A DNA stretch of 64,000 bases from Bacillota bacterium. GTDB lineage: Bacteria > Bacillota > Clostridia > Acetivibrionales > DSM-1351. The stretch spans positions 93,658 to 157,657 of the forward strand of contig JAEZRV010000008.1 in assembly GCA_023444055.1 (NCBI GenBank), read 5' to 3'. Of the stretch, positions 26,937 to 34,772 are shown in pieces (position 1 is the first letter of the stretch; every line of letters starts with the position of its first letter). The notes beneath the pieces are model-generated. The model was not told where the DNA came from. It made no database searches and was given only the letters and a program-made list of their open reading frames with translations. Position numbers and translations under genes: made by a program.

Positions 26937-28031
26937 ATGTTATTAAAAGAAGGGCAAGTTAGAATACCATCAGGATGTGCTATATCAGGAATATTTAGTA
27001 AGAGCGGTGAACGGATCACAGGTGAAAATATTGTTAAATCAATTTCTGTAATGCATGATCGTTCAAATGGCTTAGGCGGCGGTTTTGCAGGATATGGTAT
27101 TTATCCTGAATATAAAGATGCATATGCATTTCATGTTTTCTTCGAAAGTAATGAAGCAAGGGAAGAGGCTGAAAGGTTTATAAATAGACATTTTGATGTT
27201 GTAAATTTAAGCAGGATACCTACTAGAAAGCATCCTAGAATTATAGATGTTCCACTTATATGGAGATATTTTGTTTCGCCTTTACATGGAAAATTGGAGG
27301 AAAGCCAGCTTGATGAAAAGGAATATGTAGCGCGAAGTGTTTTAAAGATTAATACAAAAATAAATGGAGCATACGTATTTTCAAGCGGAAAAAACATGGG
27401 AGTATTTAAAGCAGTTGGTTATCCAGAAGATGTTGGGGAGTTTTATAAACTTGAAAGGTATTCAGGATATTGCTGGACAGCTCATGGCAGATACCCAACA
27501 AATACTCCGGGCTGGTGGGGCGGAGCACATCCCTTTTCACTACTAGATTATACAATAGTCCATAATGGTGAAATATCCTCATATGATGCAAATAGACGTT
27601 TTATGGAGATGTTTGGATATAAATGCTCACTGCTTACCGATACTGAGGTAATAACCTATATATTTGATTATCTTAATAGAAGACAAGGAATATCTTTGAA
27701 GGATTGCGCTTCAATAATTGCAGCACCTTTCTGGAGTGAAATAGATAAAATGCCCGAAGAAATGAAAAAGAAATTTACAGCTATCAGAGATATTTATGCA
27801 AGCTTGCTGATAACTGGTCCATTCTCAATAATCTTGGGATATGAGGGTGGAATGATGGCACTAAATGATAGATTAAAGCTTCGTTCAATGGTTGCAGCAG
27901 AAAAAGATGATTTGCTTATAGTAGCTAGTGAAGAAAGTGCAATTAGGGTTATTTATCCTGAGGTAGATAGAATATGGAGCCCAAAAGGTGGAGAACCTGT
28001 GATTGCAACACTTTCGGGGGGTGAAGGTTAA
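26937..28031 (+). CDS. Glutamate synthase, glutamine amidotransferase domain protein (archaeal-type domain 1)
   Basis: 364 aa, starting at the ATG after AAAGGAAGTG; a TTG at 26913 is unlikely. It is a class II (Ntn) amidotransferase that frees ammonia from glutamine. Cys14 in GCAISGIF is the likely nucleophile after removal of a 13-residue propeptide. HGRYPTNTPGWWGGAHPF and HNGEISSYDANRRF line the glutamine site. It corresponds to the first domain of ordinary GltB, encoded here as a separate protein. Its stop overlaps the next start (TAATG), so the two are translationally coupled. The leader contains the conditional terminator. Confidence 0.88.
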   Translation: MLLKEGQVRIPSGCAISGIFSKSGERITGENIVKSISVMHDRSNGLGGGFAGYGIYPEYKDAYAFHVFFESNEAREEAERFINRHFDVVNLSRIPTRKHPRIIDVPLIWRYFVSPLHGKLEESQLDEKEYVARSVLKINTKINGAYVFSSGKNMGVFKAVGYPEDVGEFYKLERYSGYCWTAHGRYPTNTPGWWGGAHPFSLLDYTIVHNGEISSYDANRRFMEMFGYKCSLLTDTEVITYIFDYLNRRQGISLKDCASIIAAPFWSEIDKMPEEMKKKFTAIRDIYASLLITGPFSIILGYEGGMMALNDRLKLRSMVAAEKDDLLIVASEESAIRVIYPEVDRIWSPKGGEPVIATLSGGEG

Positions 28032-29536
28032 TGGGGATAAATTTATATGCACCTCAATATGAGGTAAATAGAGATCAAAACAGATGTATAAAATGTAAAG
28101 TTTGTATGCGTCAGTGTGCAAATGAAGTACATAGCTACGATGATGAATTAGATGTAATGATAGCTGACGATATGAAATGTGTTGACTGCCAAAGATGTGT
28201 TTCGCTATGTCCAACACGTGCACTGCGCATAACTAAATATAAGAATGAATTCAGAGAAAATGCTAACTGGACAGATAAAACAATAACAGAGATATACAAA
28301 CAAGCGGAGACTGGTGGTGTGCTTTTATCCTCAATGGGCAATCCTGTACCATACCCGATTTATTGGGATAAACTGCTTATTAATGCAAGTCAGGTTACTA
28401 ACCCACCAATTGACCCTTTGAGAGAACCGATGGAAACTAGGGTTCAGTTAGGAGCAAAGCCTAAAAAGCTTGAATTTGACAATGAGGGAAAGCTAAAAAC
28501 TAAATTGCCTCCTAGATTAAAGCTAAATGTACCAATTATGTTTTCGGCAATGTCATACGGGTCAATAAGCAGAAATGCACACGAAAGCTTGGCTAGGGCG
28601 GCTGAAGAGCTGGGGACATTTTACAATACCGGTGAAGGCGGATTAAACGAAGAATTTTATAAATATGGCAGCAACACAATTGTTCAAGTTGCATCAGGTA
28701 GATTTGGTGTTCATCCTGGTTACCTAAATACTGGTGCTGCTATTGAAATAAAGATGGGCCAGGGCGCAAAGCCTGGTATTGGAGGACATTTGCCAGGAGA
28801 AAAGGTTGGAGAAGATGTCTCAAAAACCAGAATGATTCCTATTGCCAGTGATGCTATTTCACCTGCACCACACCATGATATTTATTCTATAGAAGATTTA
28901 AGACAGCTTGTTTTTTCTCTTAAAGAGGCGACAGCATATACAAAACCAATAATAGTTAAAATAGCTGCTGTTCACAATGTTGCAGCAATAGCTTCAGGTA
29001 TTGCTCGTTCAGGAGCAGATATTATTGCAATTGATGGCTACAGAGGCGGTACAGGTGCTGCTCCAACTAGAATAAGAGATAATGTTGGTATTCCGATTGA
29101 GCTGGCACTGGCATCTGTAGACCAAAGGCTTAGAGATGAAGGAATTAGAAACAATATTTCACTGGTAGTAGCCGGAAGCATCAGAAATAGTGGAGATATT
29201 ATAAAAGCTATAGCACTGGGAGCTGATGCTGTATATATTGGAACTTCTGCATTGATTGCACTGGGCTGTCATGTATGCAGATCTTGTCATGGCGGCAAGT
29301 GTAATTGGGGAATAGCAACTCAAAGACCTGATTTAGTTAAGAGATTAAACCCTGATATCGGATATAAGCGTTTGGTAAATCTTATTCATGCTTGGGATCA
29401 TGAAATTAAAGAGATGCTTGGAGGAATGGGAATTAATGCGATTGAGAGCTTAAAGGGAAATCGCTTGATGCTAAGAGGTATTGGGCTGAGCCAAAAAGAG
29501 CTTGATATACTGGGTGTTATGCATGCTGGCGAATAA
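28031..29536 (+). CDS. gltB: Glutamate synthase, FMN-binding catalytic subunit with ferredoxin domain (archaeal-type domain 2)
   Basis: 501 aa. The N-terminus carries two 4Fe-4S motifs (CIKCKVCMRQC and CVDCQRCVSLCPTRAL). The rest is the (beta/alpha)8 FMN domain of glutamate synthase with PIMFSAMSYGSISRNAH, GEGGLNEEFY, GHLPGEKV, SPAPHHDIYSIEDL and DGYRGGTGAAP. The cysteine set CHVCRSCHGGKCNWG near 415-429 replaces the 3Fe-4S loop. It reductively aminates 2-oxoglutarate with ammonia from the upstream amidotransferase. It is the archaeal-type subunit; the GXGXG domain is encoded separately at 31570. Confidence 0.92.
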   Translation: MGINLYAPQYEVNRDQNRCIKCKVCMRQCANEVHSYDDELDVMIADDMKCVDCQRCVSLCPTRALRITKYKNEFRENANWTDKTITEIYKQAETGGVLLSSMGNPVPYPIYWDKLLINASQVTNPPIDPLREPMETRVQLGAKPKKLEFDNEGKLKTKLPPRLKLNVPIMFSAMSYGSISRNAHESLARAAEELGTFYNTGEGGLNEEFYKYGSNTIVQVASGRFGVHPGYLNTGAAIEIKMGQGAKPGIGGHLPGEKVGEDVSKTRMIPIASDAISPAPHHDIYSIEDLRQLVFSLKEATAYTKPIIVKIAAVHNVAAIASGIARSGADIIAIDGYRGGTGAAPTRIRDNVGIPIELALASVDQRLRDEGIRNNISLVVAGSIRNSGDIIKAIALGADAVYIGTSALIALGCHVCRSCHGGKCNWGIATQRPDLVKRLNPDIGYKRLVNLIHAWDHEIKEMLGGMGINAIESLKGNRLMLRGIGLSQKELDILGVMHAGE

Positions 29537-29638
29537 AGTGGGACTGTTGCTGCTTAACAACGATAGACTGTATCAGTAATTTCTGAACCAGTACTATATA
29601 ATTTGGTTATAAAGAGGTTTTGCACCAGTCACACTCTG

Positions 29639-29662
29639 GGAAAAGCCACAAGTGTCTTTTCC
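29639..29662. repeat. CCACaaGTGG-type hairpin, relaxed copy
   Basis: GGAAAAGCCAC and GTGtCTTTTCC around AA, with one unpaired base. It is the first of two such hairpins in the 248-bp gap before the ferredoxin-type gene. Confidence 0.5.
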
Positions 29663-29703
29663 ATAGGATAGATGTGTGCTAACATTTTGCACTTCGAGTT
29701 CGC

Positions 29704-29723
29704 AAAAACCACAAGTGGTTTTT
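29704..29723. repeat. CCACaaGTGG hairpin repeat, copy 2
   Basis: Twenty bases identical to 626-645 (AAAAACCACAAGTGGTTTTT). In both places it stands 60-120 bp before a gene whose RBS carries the palindromic leader motif. Confidence 0.7.
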
Positions 29724-29756
29724 ACCAGTTTTTCTATGATACATTAATTAGTTTTA

Positions 29757-29784
29757 GTGCCTAAATTGGGTGTGGGAGGTTAGT
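29757..29784 (+). promoter_or_regulatory. Recurrent palindromic leader/RBS motif before the Fe-S gene
   Basis: GTGCCTAAATTGGGTGTGGGAGG: imperfect arms TGCCTA/TGGGTG directly precede the Shine-Dalgarno GGGAGG, 7 nt before the ATG at 29785. It is one of five copies in the window. Confidence 0.6.
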
Positions 29785-30216
29785 ATGAAAAAATTATATG
29801 TAAATGAAGATAGATGTTTAGGCTGCCATCTCTGCGAGTATTATTGTGCATTTGCACATAGTGGTGCTAAGGATATGGTAAAGGCTTTTTCAAGAGAGGC
29901 AAAGCCGCAGCCGAGACTGACCATAGAAGAAGGCGATAATATTAATTTTGCAGTTTCATGCAGGCATTGCGAAGTGCCTCTGTGCGTGAAATCCTGTATT
30001 ACAGGAGCAATGCAAAAGGATGAAGACGGCAGGGTTTTTGTAGATGAATCAAGATGTGTAGGCTGTTATACTTGCATTCTTGTTTGCCCATACGGAGCTG
30101 TGCTTCCAGGGAAAGAAAAGGCGATTAAGAAATGTGACCTTTGTATAGAAAATGGTAAGCCTGCTTGTGCAGAAAACTGTCCTAATTTAGCTATTATATA
30201 TGAGGAAAGGGAGTGA
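29785..30216 (+). CDS. HycB/DmsB-type four-cluster ferredoxin subunit
   Basis: 143 aa soluble electron carrier with four cysteine groups for 4Fe-4S clusters: CLGCHLCEYYC, CRHCEVPLCVKSC, CVGCYTCILVC and CDLCIENGKPACAENC. Lying between the FMN subunit and the FAD oxidoreductase, it probably passes electrons from NAD(P)H to glutamate synthase, taking the place of the Fe-S part of GltD. A GTG at 29770 would add five residues and is less likely than the ATG after GGGAGG. It is 6 bp from the next gene. Confidence 0.85.
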   Translation: MKKLYVNEDRCLGCHLCEYYCAFAHSGAKDMVKAFSREAKPQPRLTIEEGDNINFAVSCRHCEVPLCVKSCITGAMQKDEDGRVFVDESRCVGCYTCILVCPYGAVLPGKEKAIKKCDLCIENGKPACAENCPNLAIIYEERE

Positions 30217-30222
30217 TTTTAA

Positions 30223-31443
30223 TTGAGGTATGTTATAATTGGCAATTCAGCTGCAGCAATTGGTTGCGTTAGTGGTATAAGAACCATTGATACAGATTCT
30301 GAAATTACATTAATATCAGATGAACCACATTTTACCTACTCTCGTCCTCTGATATCCTATTGGCTTAAAAGTAAAGTGAATGACGAAAAAATGTATTATC
30401 GGAATAGTGATTTTTATGAGAGTAATAATTGTAGAGCTCTTTTGGGTAAAAAAGCAATAAAGATAGATTCAGTATCAAAGCGTGTTGTCTTAGAGGATGG
30501 AAGCAATGTTGAATATGACAAATTATTAGTTGCAACTGGTTCATCACCATTTGTTCCTCCTGTTGAAGGATTGAAAGAGGCTAAGAATGCATTTACCTTT
30601 ATGAAATGGGATAGCGTAAAAGAGATTAAAGCTACTGTTAACAAAGATTCAAAGGTTGTAATAATGGGAGCTGGCCTTATTGGGCTTAAAGCCGCGGAAG
30701 GACTCCAAGAGCTATGCGAAGACATTACTGTTGTTGATATGGCAGATAGAATACTTCCAAGTATCCTTGATAAAAGAGGTGCAGATTTTGTTCAAAGGCA
30801 TATAGAAACAAATAATATAAAATTCATATTAAATGATGCAGCTCAGTCAGTGAAGAACAATTCTATTATATTAAAATCAGGGAATACACTTAGCTATGAT
30901 GTGTTGATTATAGCAGTTGGTGTCAGACCGAATATAGAACTATTAAAAGATGCTGGTGGAAATGTCAATAGAGGAATTGTAACTGATAACAGTCAACAAA
31001 CATCATTACAAGACATATATGCTGCAGGAGATTGTACCGAAAGCTTTGATATCTGTACAGAACAAAATAAGATACTTGCACTTTTACCAAATGCATATAT
31101 GCAAGGTGAAATTGCAGGAATAAATATGGCAGGTGGATATAAAACCTTTGATACAGCAATGCCAATGAATGCTATAGGCTTCTTTGGGCTTCATTTGTTA
31201 ACTGCTGGCAGTATGGAAGGCGAATGTGTTGAAACCATTGATGAAAATAATTATAAGAAAATGTTTTTTGTAGATGGATTTTTGAAGGGATATATTCTGA
31301 TTGGTGAAATAAGCAGAGCAGGAATATACACATCGCTTATAAGAGAAAAAACACATATGGAAGAGGTAGACAGCAATTTATTAAAGGATAGTCCACAGCT
31401 TTTAGCATTTAATAAAAATACACGTAAAACAAAGCTAGGTTAA
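30223..31443 (+). CDS. FAD-dependent NAD(P)H oxidoreductase of the glutamate synthase operon
   Basis: 406 aa of the pyridine nucleotide-disulphide reductase superfamily, without the redox-active CxxxxC. The FAD site is at the N-terminus (IIGNSAAAIGCV), the NAD site is GAGLIGLKAAEGL (about 146-158), and the second FAD motif is IYAAGDC (near 265). The TTG start has a good ribosome site (GGGAG). It resembles rubredoxin or nitrite-reductase-type NADH oxidoreductases more than GltD. By position it should feed electrons to the ferredoxin protein upstream and the split glutamate synthase. Confidence 0.85.
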   Translation: MRYVIIGNSAAAIGCVSGIRTIDTDSEITLISDEPHFTYSRPLISYWLKSKVNDEKMYYRNSDFYESNNCRALLGKKAIKIDSVSKRVVLEDGSNVEYDKLLVATGSSPFVPPVEGLKEAKNAFTFMKWDSVKEIKATVNKDSKVVIMGAGLIGLKAAEGLQELCEDITVVDMADRILPSILDKRGADFVQRHIETNNIKFILNDAAQSVKNNSIILKSGNTLSYDVLIIAVGVRPNIELLKDAGGNVNRGIVTDNSQQTSLQDIYAAGDCTESFDICTEQNKILALLPNAYMQGEIAGINMAGGYKTFDTAMPMNAIGFFGLHLLTAGSMEGECVETIDENNYKKMFFVDGFLKGYILIGEISRAGIYTSLIREKTHMEEVDSNLLKDSPQLLAFNKNTRKTKLG

Positions 31444-31569
31444 CATAGTTGTAGCTAAGTTAGTTAGCAGACTATTAAAATCATAATTGGCTTTTAAAAA
31501 ATGATGATAAATCTTAATTAGACTTTTAAGGAAATGTGTGATTAAGTAACCAAGATAGGGGGTATAAAA

Positions 31570-32289
31570 ATGAGAATATCTGTTGGTAATACTTACTATA
31601 CTGAAATAAATGAGCAGATTAGAAATACTGCTGATAATAATATCGTTTTAGATGAAGTTTACGGTCAACGGTATATAGGGTGTGGGGTTAGTGGTAAACA
31701 AATAACAGTTAATGGGACCCCTGGCAATGCTTTAGGCTCATATATGAATGGTGCTAATATAATAGTAAATGGAAATGCTCAGGATGCAACAGGAGATACA
31801 ATGAATGATGGCTCCATTATTATACATGGAAATTGCGGAGATACTACTGGATATGGCATGCGTGGTGGAAAGATACTTATTAAAGGCAATGCAGGGTATC
31901 GTGTTGGAATTCACATAAAGGAGTACGAAGAACAAAAACCATTAGTCATTGTAGGTGGCAGAACAGGTGATTTCCTTGGGGAATACCTTGCTGGTGGAGT
32001 AGTAATTGTACTTGGTATTGGAACTGATGGGATTCCAGTAGGGAATTTCTGTGGAACAGGCATGCATGGAGGAGTTATTTATTTAAGATGTGATAAAGTT
32101 CCAGAGGGGTTACCTCCTCAGGTTAGTGCTGAAACAGTAGATGGTCTAGAAAAGAAGCTTATTGAAGGTCATATTGCAGAGTTTTGCTACAACTTTGGGT
32201 ATGATAAGGATGAACTGCTGAAAGCGAATTTTATAAAGCTAACCGCAAATACAAAAAACCCGTATAAGCAATTGTATACACATAATTAA
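31570..32289 (+). CDS. Glutamate synthase GXGXG-domain subunit (archaeal-type domain 3)
   Basis: 239 aa right-handed beta-helix protein corresponding to the C-terminal domain of ordinary GltB. Repeated glycine motifs (GNALGSYMNGANIIVNGNAQ, GDTMNDGSIIIHGN, GYGMRGGKILIKGNAG) build the helix. It is structural and links the amidotransferase and synthase parts. The RBS is TAGGGGG. Its separation from domain 2 by the two electron-transfer genes is unusual but the strand and spacing fit one operon. Confidence 0.88.
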   Translation: MRISVGNTYYTEINEQIRNTADNNIVLDEVYGQRYIGCGVSGKQITVNGTPGNALGSYMNGANIIVNGNAQDATGDTMNDGSIIIHGNCGDTTGYGMRGGKILIKGNAGYRVGIHIKEYEEQKPLVIVGGRTGDFLGEYLAGGVVIVLGIGTDGIPVGNFCGTGMHGGVIYLRCDKVPEGLPPQVSAETVDGLEKKLIEGHIAEFCYNFGYDKDELLKANFIKLTANTKNPYKQLYTHN

Positions 32290-32417
32290 AATTAGTATAA
32301 AATTGTAGTTGAATCAGAGAAGCTTTTTACTGAACTGTAAAAAACAAGAATTACACTATTATATTTTTAAGTGAAATTATATTAAAAAATTAACTAAATA
32401 CAGAAAGGGTGAGAAAG

Positions 32418-33743
32418 ATGGCTTCCAAAAATGATATTTTAAAATTTATTGAACAAAATGATGTAAAGTTTGTTAGATTGCAATTTACAGATATTTTGGG
32501 CAGATTAAAAAATATTGCAATAACTGAACAGCAGGTTGAGAGGGCTATTGAAGAAGGAATTATATTTGATGCATCTGCAATAGCAGGATTTTCTGAAGTG
32601 GAATCATCTGATATGCTTTTGCTTCCAGACATAAATACATTTTCTATTATCCCGTGGAGACCACAGCATGGAAAGGTTGCAAGATTTATTTGTGATATTA
32701 AAAACTATGATGGCTCACAATTTATCGGAGATCCTAGATATGTTTTAAAAAGATCAGAAGAAAAAGCAAGAAATCTAGGATATACCTTTAATGTGGGACC
32801 TGAGTGTGAATTTTTCTTATTTCACACTGATTCAGAGGGAAGACCTACAACAAAGACTCATGATTCTGCAAGCTATTGCGATCTTGCCCCAATGGATTTA
32901 GGTGAGAATTGCAGAAGAGAAATTTGCATGGTGCTTGAAGAAATGGGCTTTGAAATTGAGACGTTACATCATGAGAATGCCGCTGGTCAACATGAGATAG
33001 ACTTTAAATATAGTGATGTCATGACAGCAGCAGACAGAATAATGACCTTTAGGATGGTAGTAAAAACTATAGCCCAAAGAAATGGATTGCATGCAACATT
33101 TATGCCAAAACCAATATTTGATACCTATGGTTCAGGAATGCATATAAACATGTCACTTTCAAAAGAAGGAAAGAATTTATTTAACGATGGTCAGAATAGC
33201 AGGGATATTTCAAATGTGGCAAAAATGTTCGGAGCAGGAATTCTTGAACATATTAATGGCATTACGGCTGTGGCCAATCCGCTCGTAAACTCGTATAAGA
33301 GATTTGTTCCTGGTTTTGAGGCTCCTGTTCACATTGCATGGTCACATATGAATAGAAGTCCATTACTAAGAGTGCCTGCACCAAAGGGAGATGCCACCAG
33401 ACTTGAGCTAAGGAGTCCAGACTGTTCCTGCAATCCTTATCTCACATTGGCTCTTATATTAGAGGCTGGATTAGATGGTTTACAAAAGAAAATGGAAATT
33501 CCGTTACCTATTGACATAAATACTTATAGTCTTACGCCTGAAAAAGAGATGGAACTAGGTATTAAAAGATTGCCTTCAAATCTTTTATTGGCAATAGAAG
33601 AAATGAAAAAGGATAATTATATTAAAGAGGTGCTAGGTGATCATATATATAATAAATATATAGCAGCAAAGGAAGCAGAGTGGTCAGCATATAATAATTG
33701 TGTTCATCAATGGGAAATAGACAGTTATCTTACTGCATATTAA
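32418..33743 (+). CDS. glnA: Glutamine synthetase type I
   Basis: 441 aa, from the ATG after GAAAGGGTGAG; the in-frame GTG at 32409 is less likely. GSI-alpha class by length. Active-site segments are PECEFFLF, ENAAGQHEIDF, KPIFDTYGSGMHINMS, NSYKRFVPGFEAPVHIAWS and RLELRSPDCSCNPYL. It makes glutamine from glutamate and ammonia for the synthase encoded upstream. It is followed by the ANTAR regulator gene, the glnA-nitR order known in other clostridia. No ANTAR-type hairpin is evident in its own 128-bp leader. Confidence 0.95.
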   Translation: MASKNDILKFIEQNDVKFVRLQFTDILGRLKNIAITEQQVERAIEEGIIFDASAIAGFSEVESSDMLLLPDINTFSIIPWRPQHGKVARFICDIKNYDGSQFIGDPRYVLKRSEEKARNLGYTFNVGPECEFFLFHTDSEGRPTTKTHDSASYCDLAPMDLGENCRREICMVLEEMGFEIETLHHENAAGQHEIDFKYSDVMTAADRIMTFRMVVKTIAQRNGLHATFMPKPIFDTYGSGMHINMSLSKEGKNLFNDGQNSRDISNVAKMFGAGILEHINGITAVANPLVNSYKRFVPGFEAPVHIAWSHMNRSPLLRVPAPKGDATRLELRSPDCSCNPYLTLALILEAGLDGLQKKMEIPLPIDINTYSLTPEKEMELGIKRLPSNLLLAIEEMKKDNYIKEVLGDHIYNKYIAAKEAEWSAYNNCVHQWEIDSYLTAY

Positions 33744-33798
33744 CCTCTACTCACTTTCTGAACAAAAATTTAGTAAATGAACTTATGCTAATTTGCAT

Positions 33799-33822
33799 TT
33801 AAAATGTGGAATCACATTTTAA
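33799..33822. repeat. 10-bp inverted repeat between glnA and the ANTAR gene
   Basis: TTAAAATGTG, loop GAAT, CACATTTTAA. It lacks a T-tract, so it may be an mRNA stem or operator. The word CACATTTTAAG recurs at 36487 after glnK. Confidence 0.5.
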
Positions 33823-33875
33823 GAAGTCTCATTTGCGTATTACGACTATTCGTACTCAAATGGAGGTGATTACCA

Positions 33876-34445
33876 GTGAATACAAGGGGGGTTTTTATAG
33901 TATGCAGTAAGCCTGAGATGACGAAAGAACTACGGGCTTTAATGCTACAGCAAGGCTATTCTTCAGCAGAGTATGCATTATCTGCAAATGAAGCTAGACG
34001 AAAACTCGATTTTCTTGAACCTGGGATTATACTGGTAAATGCACCACTTCAGGACGAATTAGGCATAGAACTAGTTTTAGATATTGCTGATAAAACTGAT
34101 GCCGGAATAATAGTTCTTTCTAGGCATGAGCATTTGGCAGAAATGCAGTATAATCTTGAAAAAGTAGGGGCATTAGTACTTCCAAAGCCTATTAGCAGAA
34201 CAATACTAATACAAACAGCTAGATTTGCAGCTCAGTCAAGAAAATCAATACAGGGTTTGAAACTACAAAATGATGATCTGGAGAAACGTATTCAAGATAG
34301 GAAAATTATAGAGAAGGCAAAATGGATTCTTGTTGATAAAATGAATATGACTGAGCCGCAGGCTCACAGGTATATTCAAAAAAGAGCTATGGATTTAAGA
34401 ATTTCACAGTTAAAAGTGGCGGAAGAAATTTTTAATAACTTTTAG
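33876..34445 (+). CDS. nitR: ANTAR-domain antiterminator with degenerate receiver (NitR-like)
   Basis: 189 aa starting at a GTG after ATGGAGGTG. The first 120 residues have a receiver fold but Asn55 (ILVNAPLQDE) stands where the phosphoacceptor Asp should be, and the N-terminal acidic pair is absent, so phosphorylation is unlikely. A short coiled coil (about 122-138) leads to the C-terminal ANTAR domain (IIEKAKWILVDKMNMTEPQAHRYIQKRAMD). ANTAR proteins bind paired RNA hairpins and prevent termination. The gene sits between glnA and amtB, as described for clostridial NitR. Four leaders in this window carry suitable hairpins. Ligand or partner control is unknown. Confidence 0.88.
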   Translation: MNTRGVFIVCSKPEMTKELRALMLQQGYSSAEYALSANEARRKLDFLEPGIILVNAPLQDELGIELVLDIADKTDAGIIVLSRHEHLAEMQYNLEKVGALVLPKPISRTILIQTARFAAQSRKSIQGLKLQNDDLEKRIQDRKIIEKAKWILVDKMNMTEPQAHRYIQKRAMDLRISQLKVAEEIFNNF

Positions 34446-34542
34446 TTTGGATTATTCAACTTTCGCAAAGAAAAAATAGTATAGTGCTTATAACTTATCA
34501 ATGGAGAGTTGTAAATACAAAATCAAATGAAAATTAAATAAG

Positions 34543-34622
34543 GCAGCACAGCTGTTTCAAAACAGCTTGTTCATATATTCACAAGGGCGTGTTTAAGGGA
34601 GTTATTTCTCATAAACACGCCC
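34543..34622 (+). promoter_or_regulatory. ANTAR-type antitermination site plus terminator, amtB leader
   Basis: An 11-bp perfect stem (GGGCGTGTTTA 34585-34595, TAAACACGCCC 34612-34622) ends about 150 nt before amtB. Overlapping its 5' arm, CAC, loop AAGGGC, GTG (34580-34591) forms a hairpin with loop A1 and G4 and a weaker outer extension. A candidate first hairpin with loop ACAGCT lies at 34543-34558. The same bases can also fold as AGCTGTT/AACAGCT. The T-tract is poor. It could alternatively be just the terminator of the gene upstream. Confidence 0.55.
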
Positions 34623-34772
34623 AATTCTATTTGTACTAAAACTACTTGATTACTATTATTACCCTTGAATAATAACAAACTAAGCTCATTATTCTAGACT
34701 AGTGATGCTAAGTAACGTTAATTTTGGAGAATTATAATAGACTAAAAAAATTAGAAAGGGAGTTGATTTTTT

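Noticed and set aside
32290..32417. ANTAR site in the glnA leader
   Set aside because: No A1/G4 hexaloop with a stable stem and no terminator are present.
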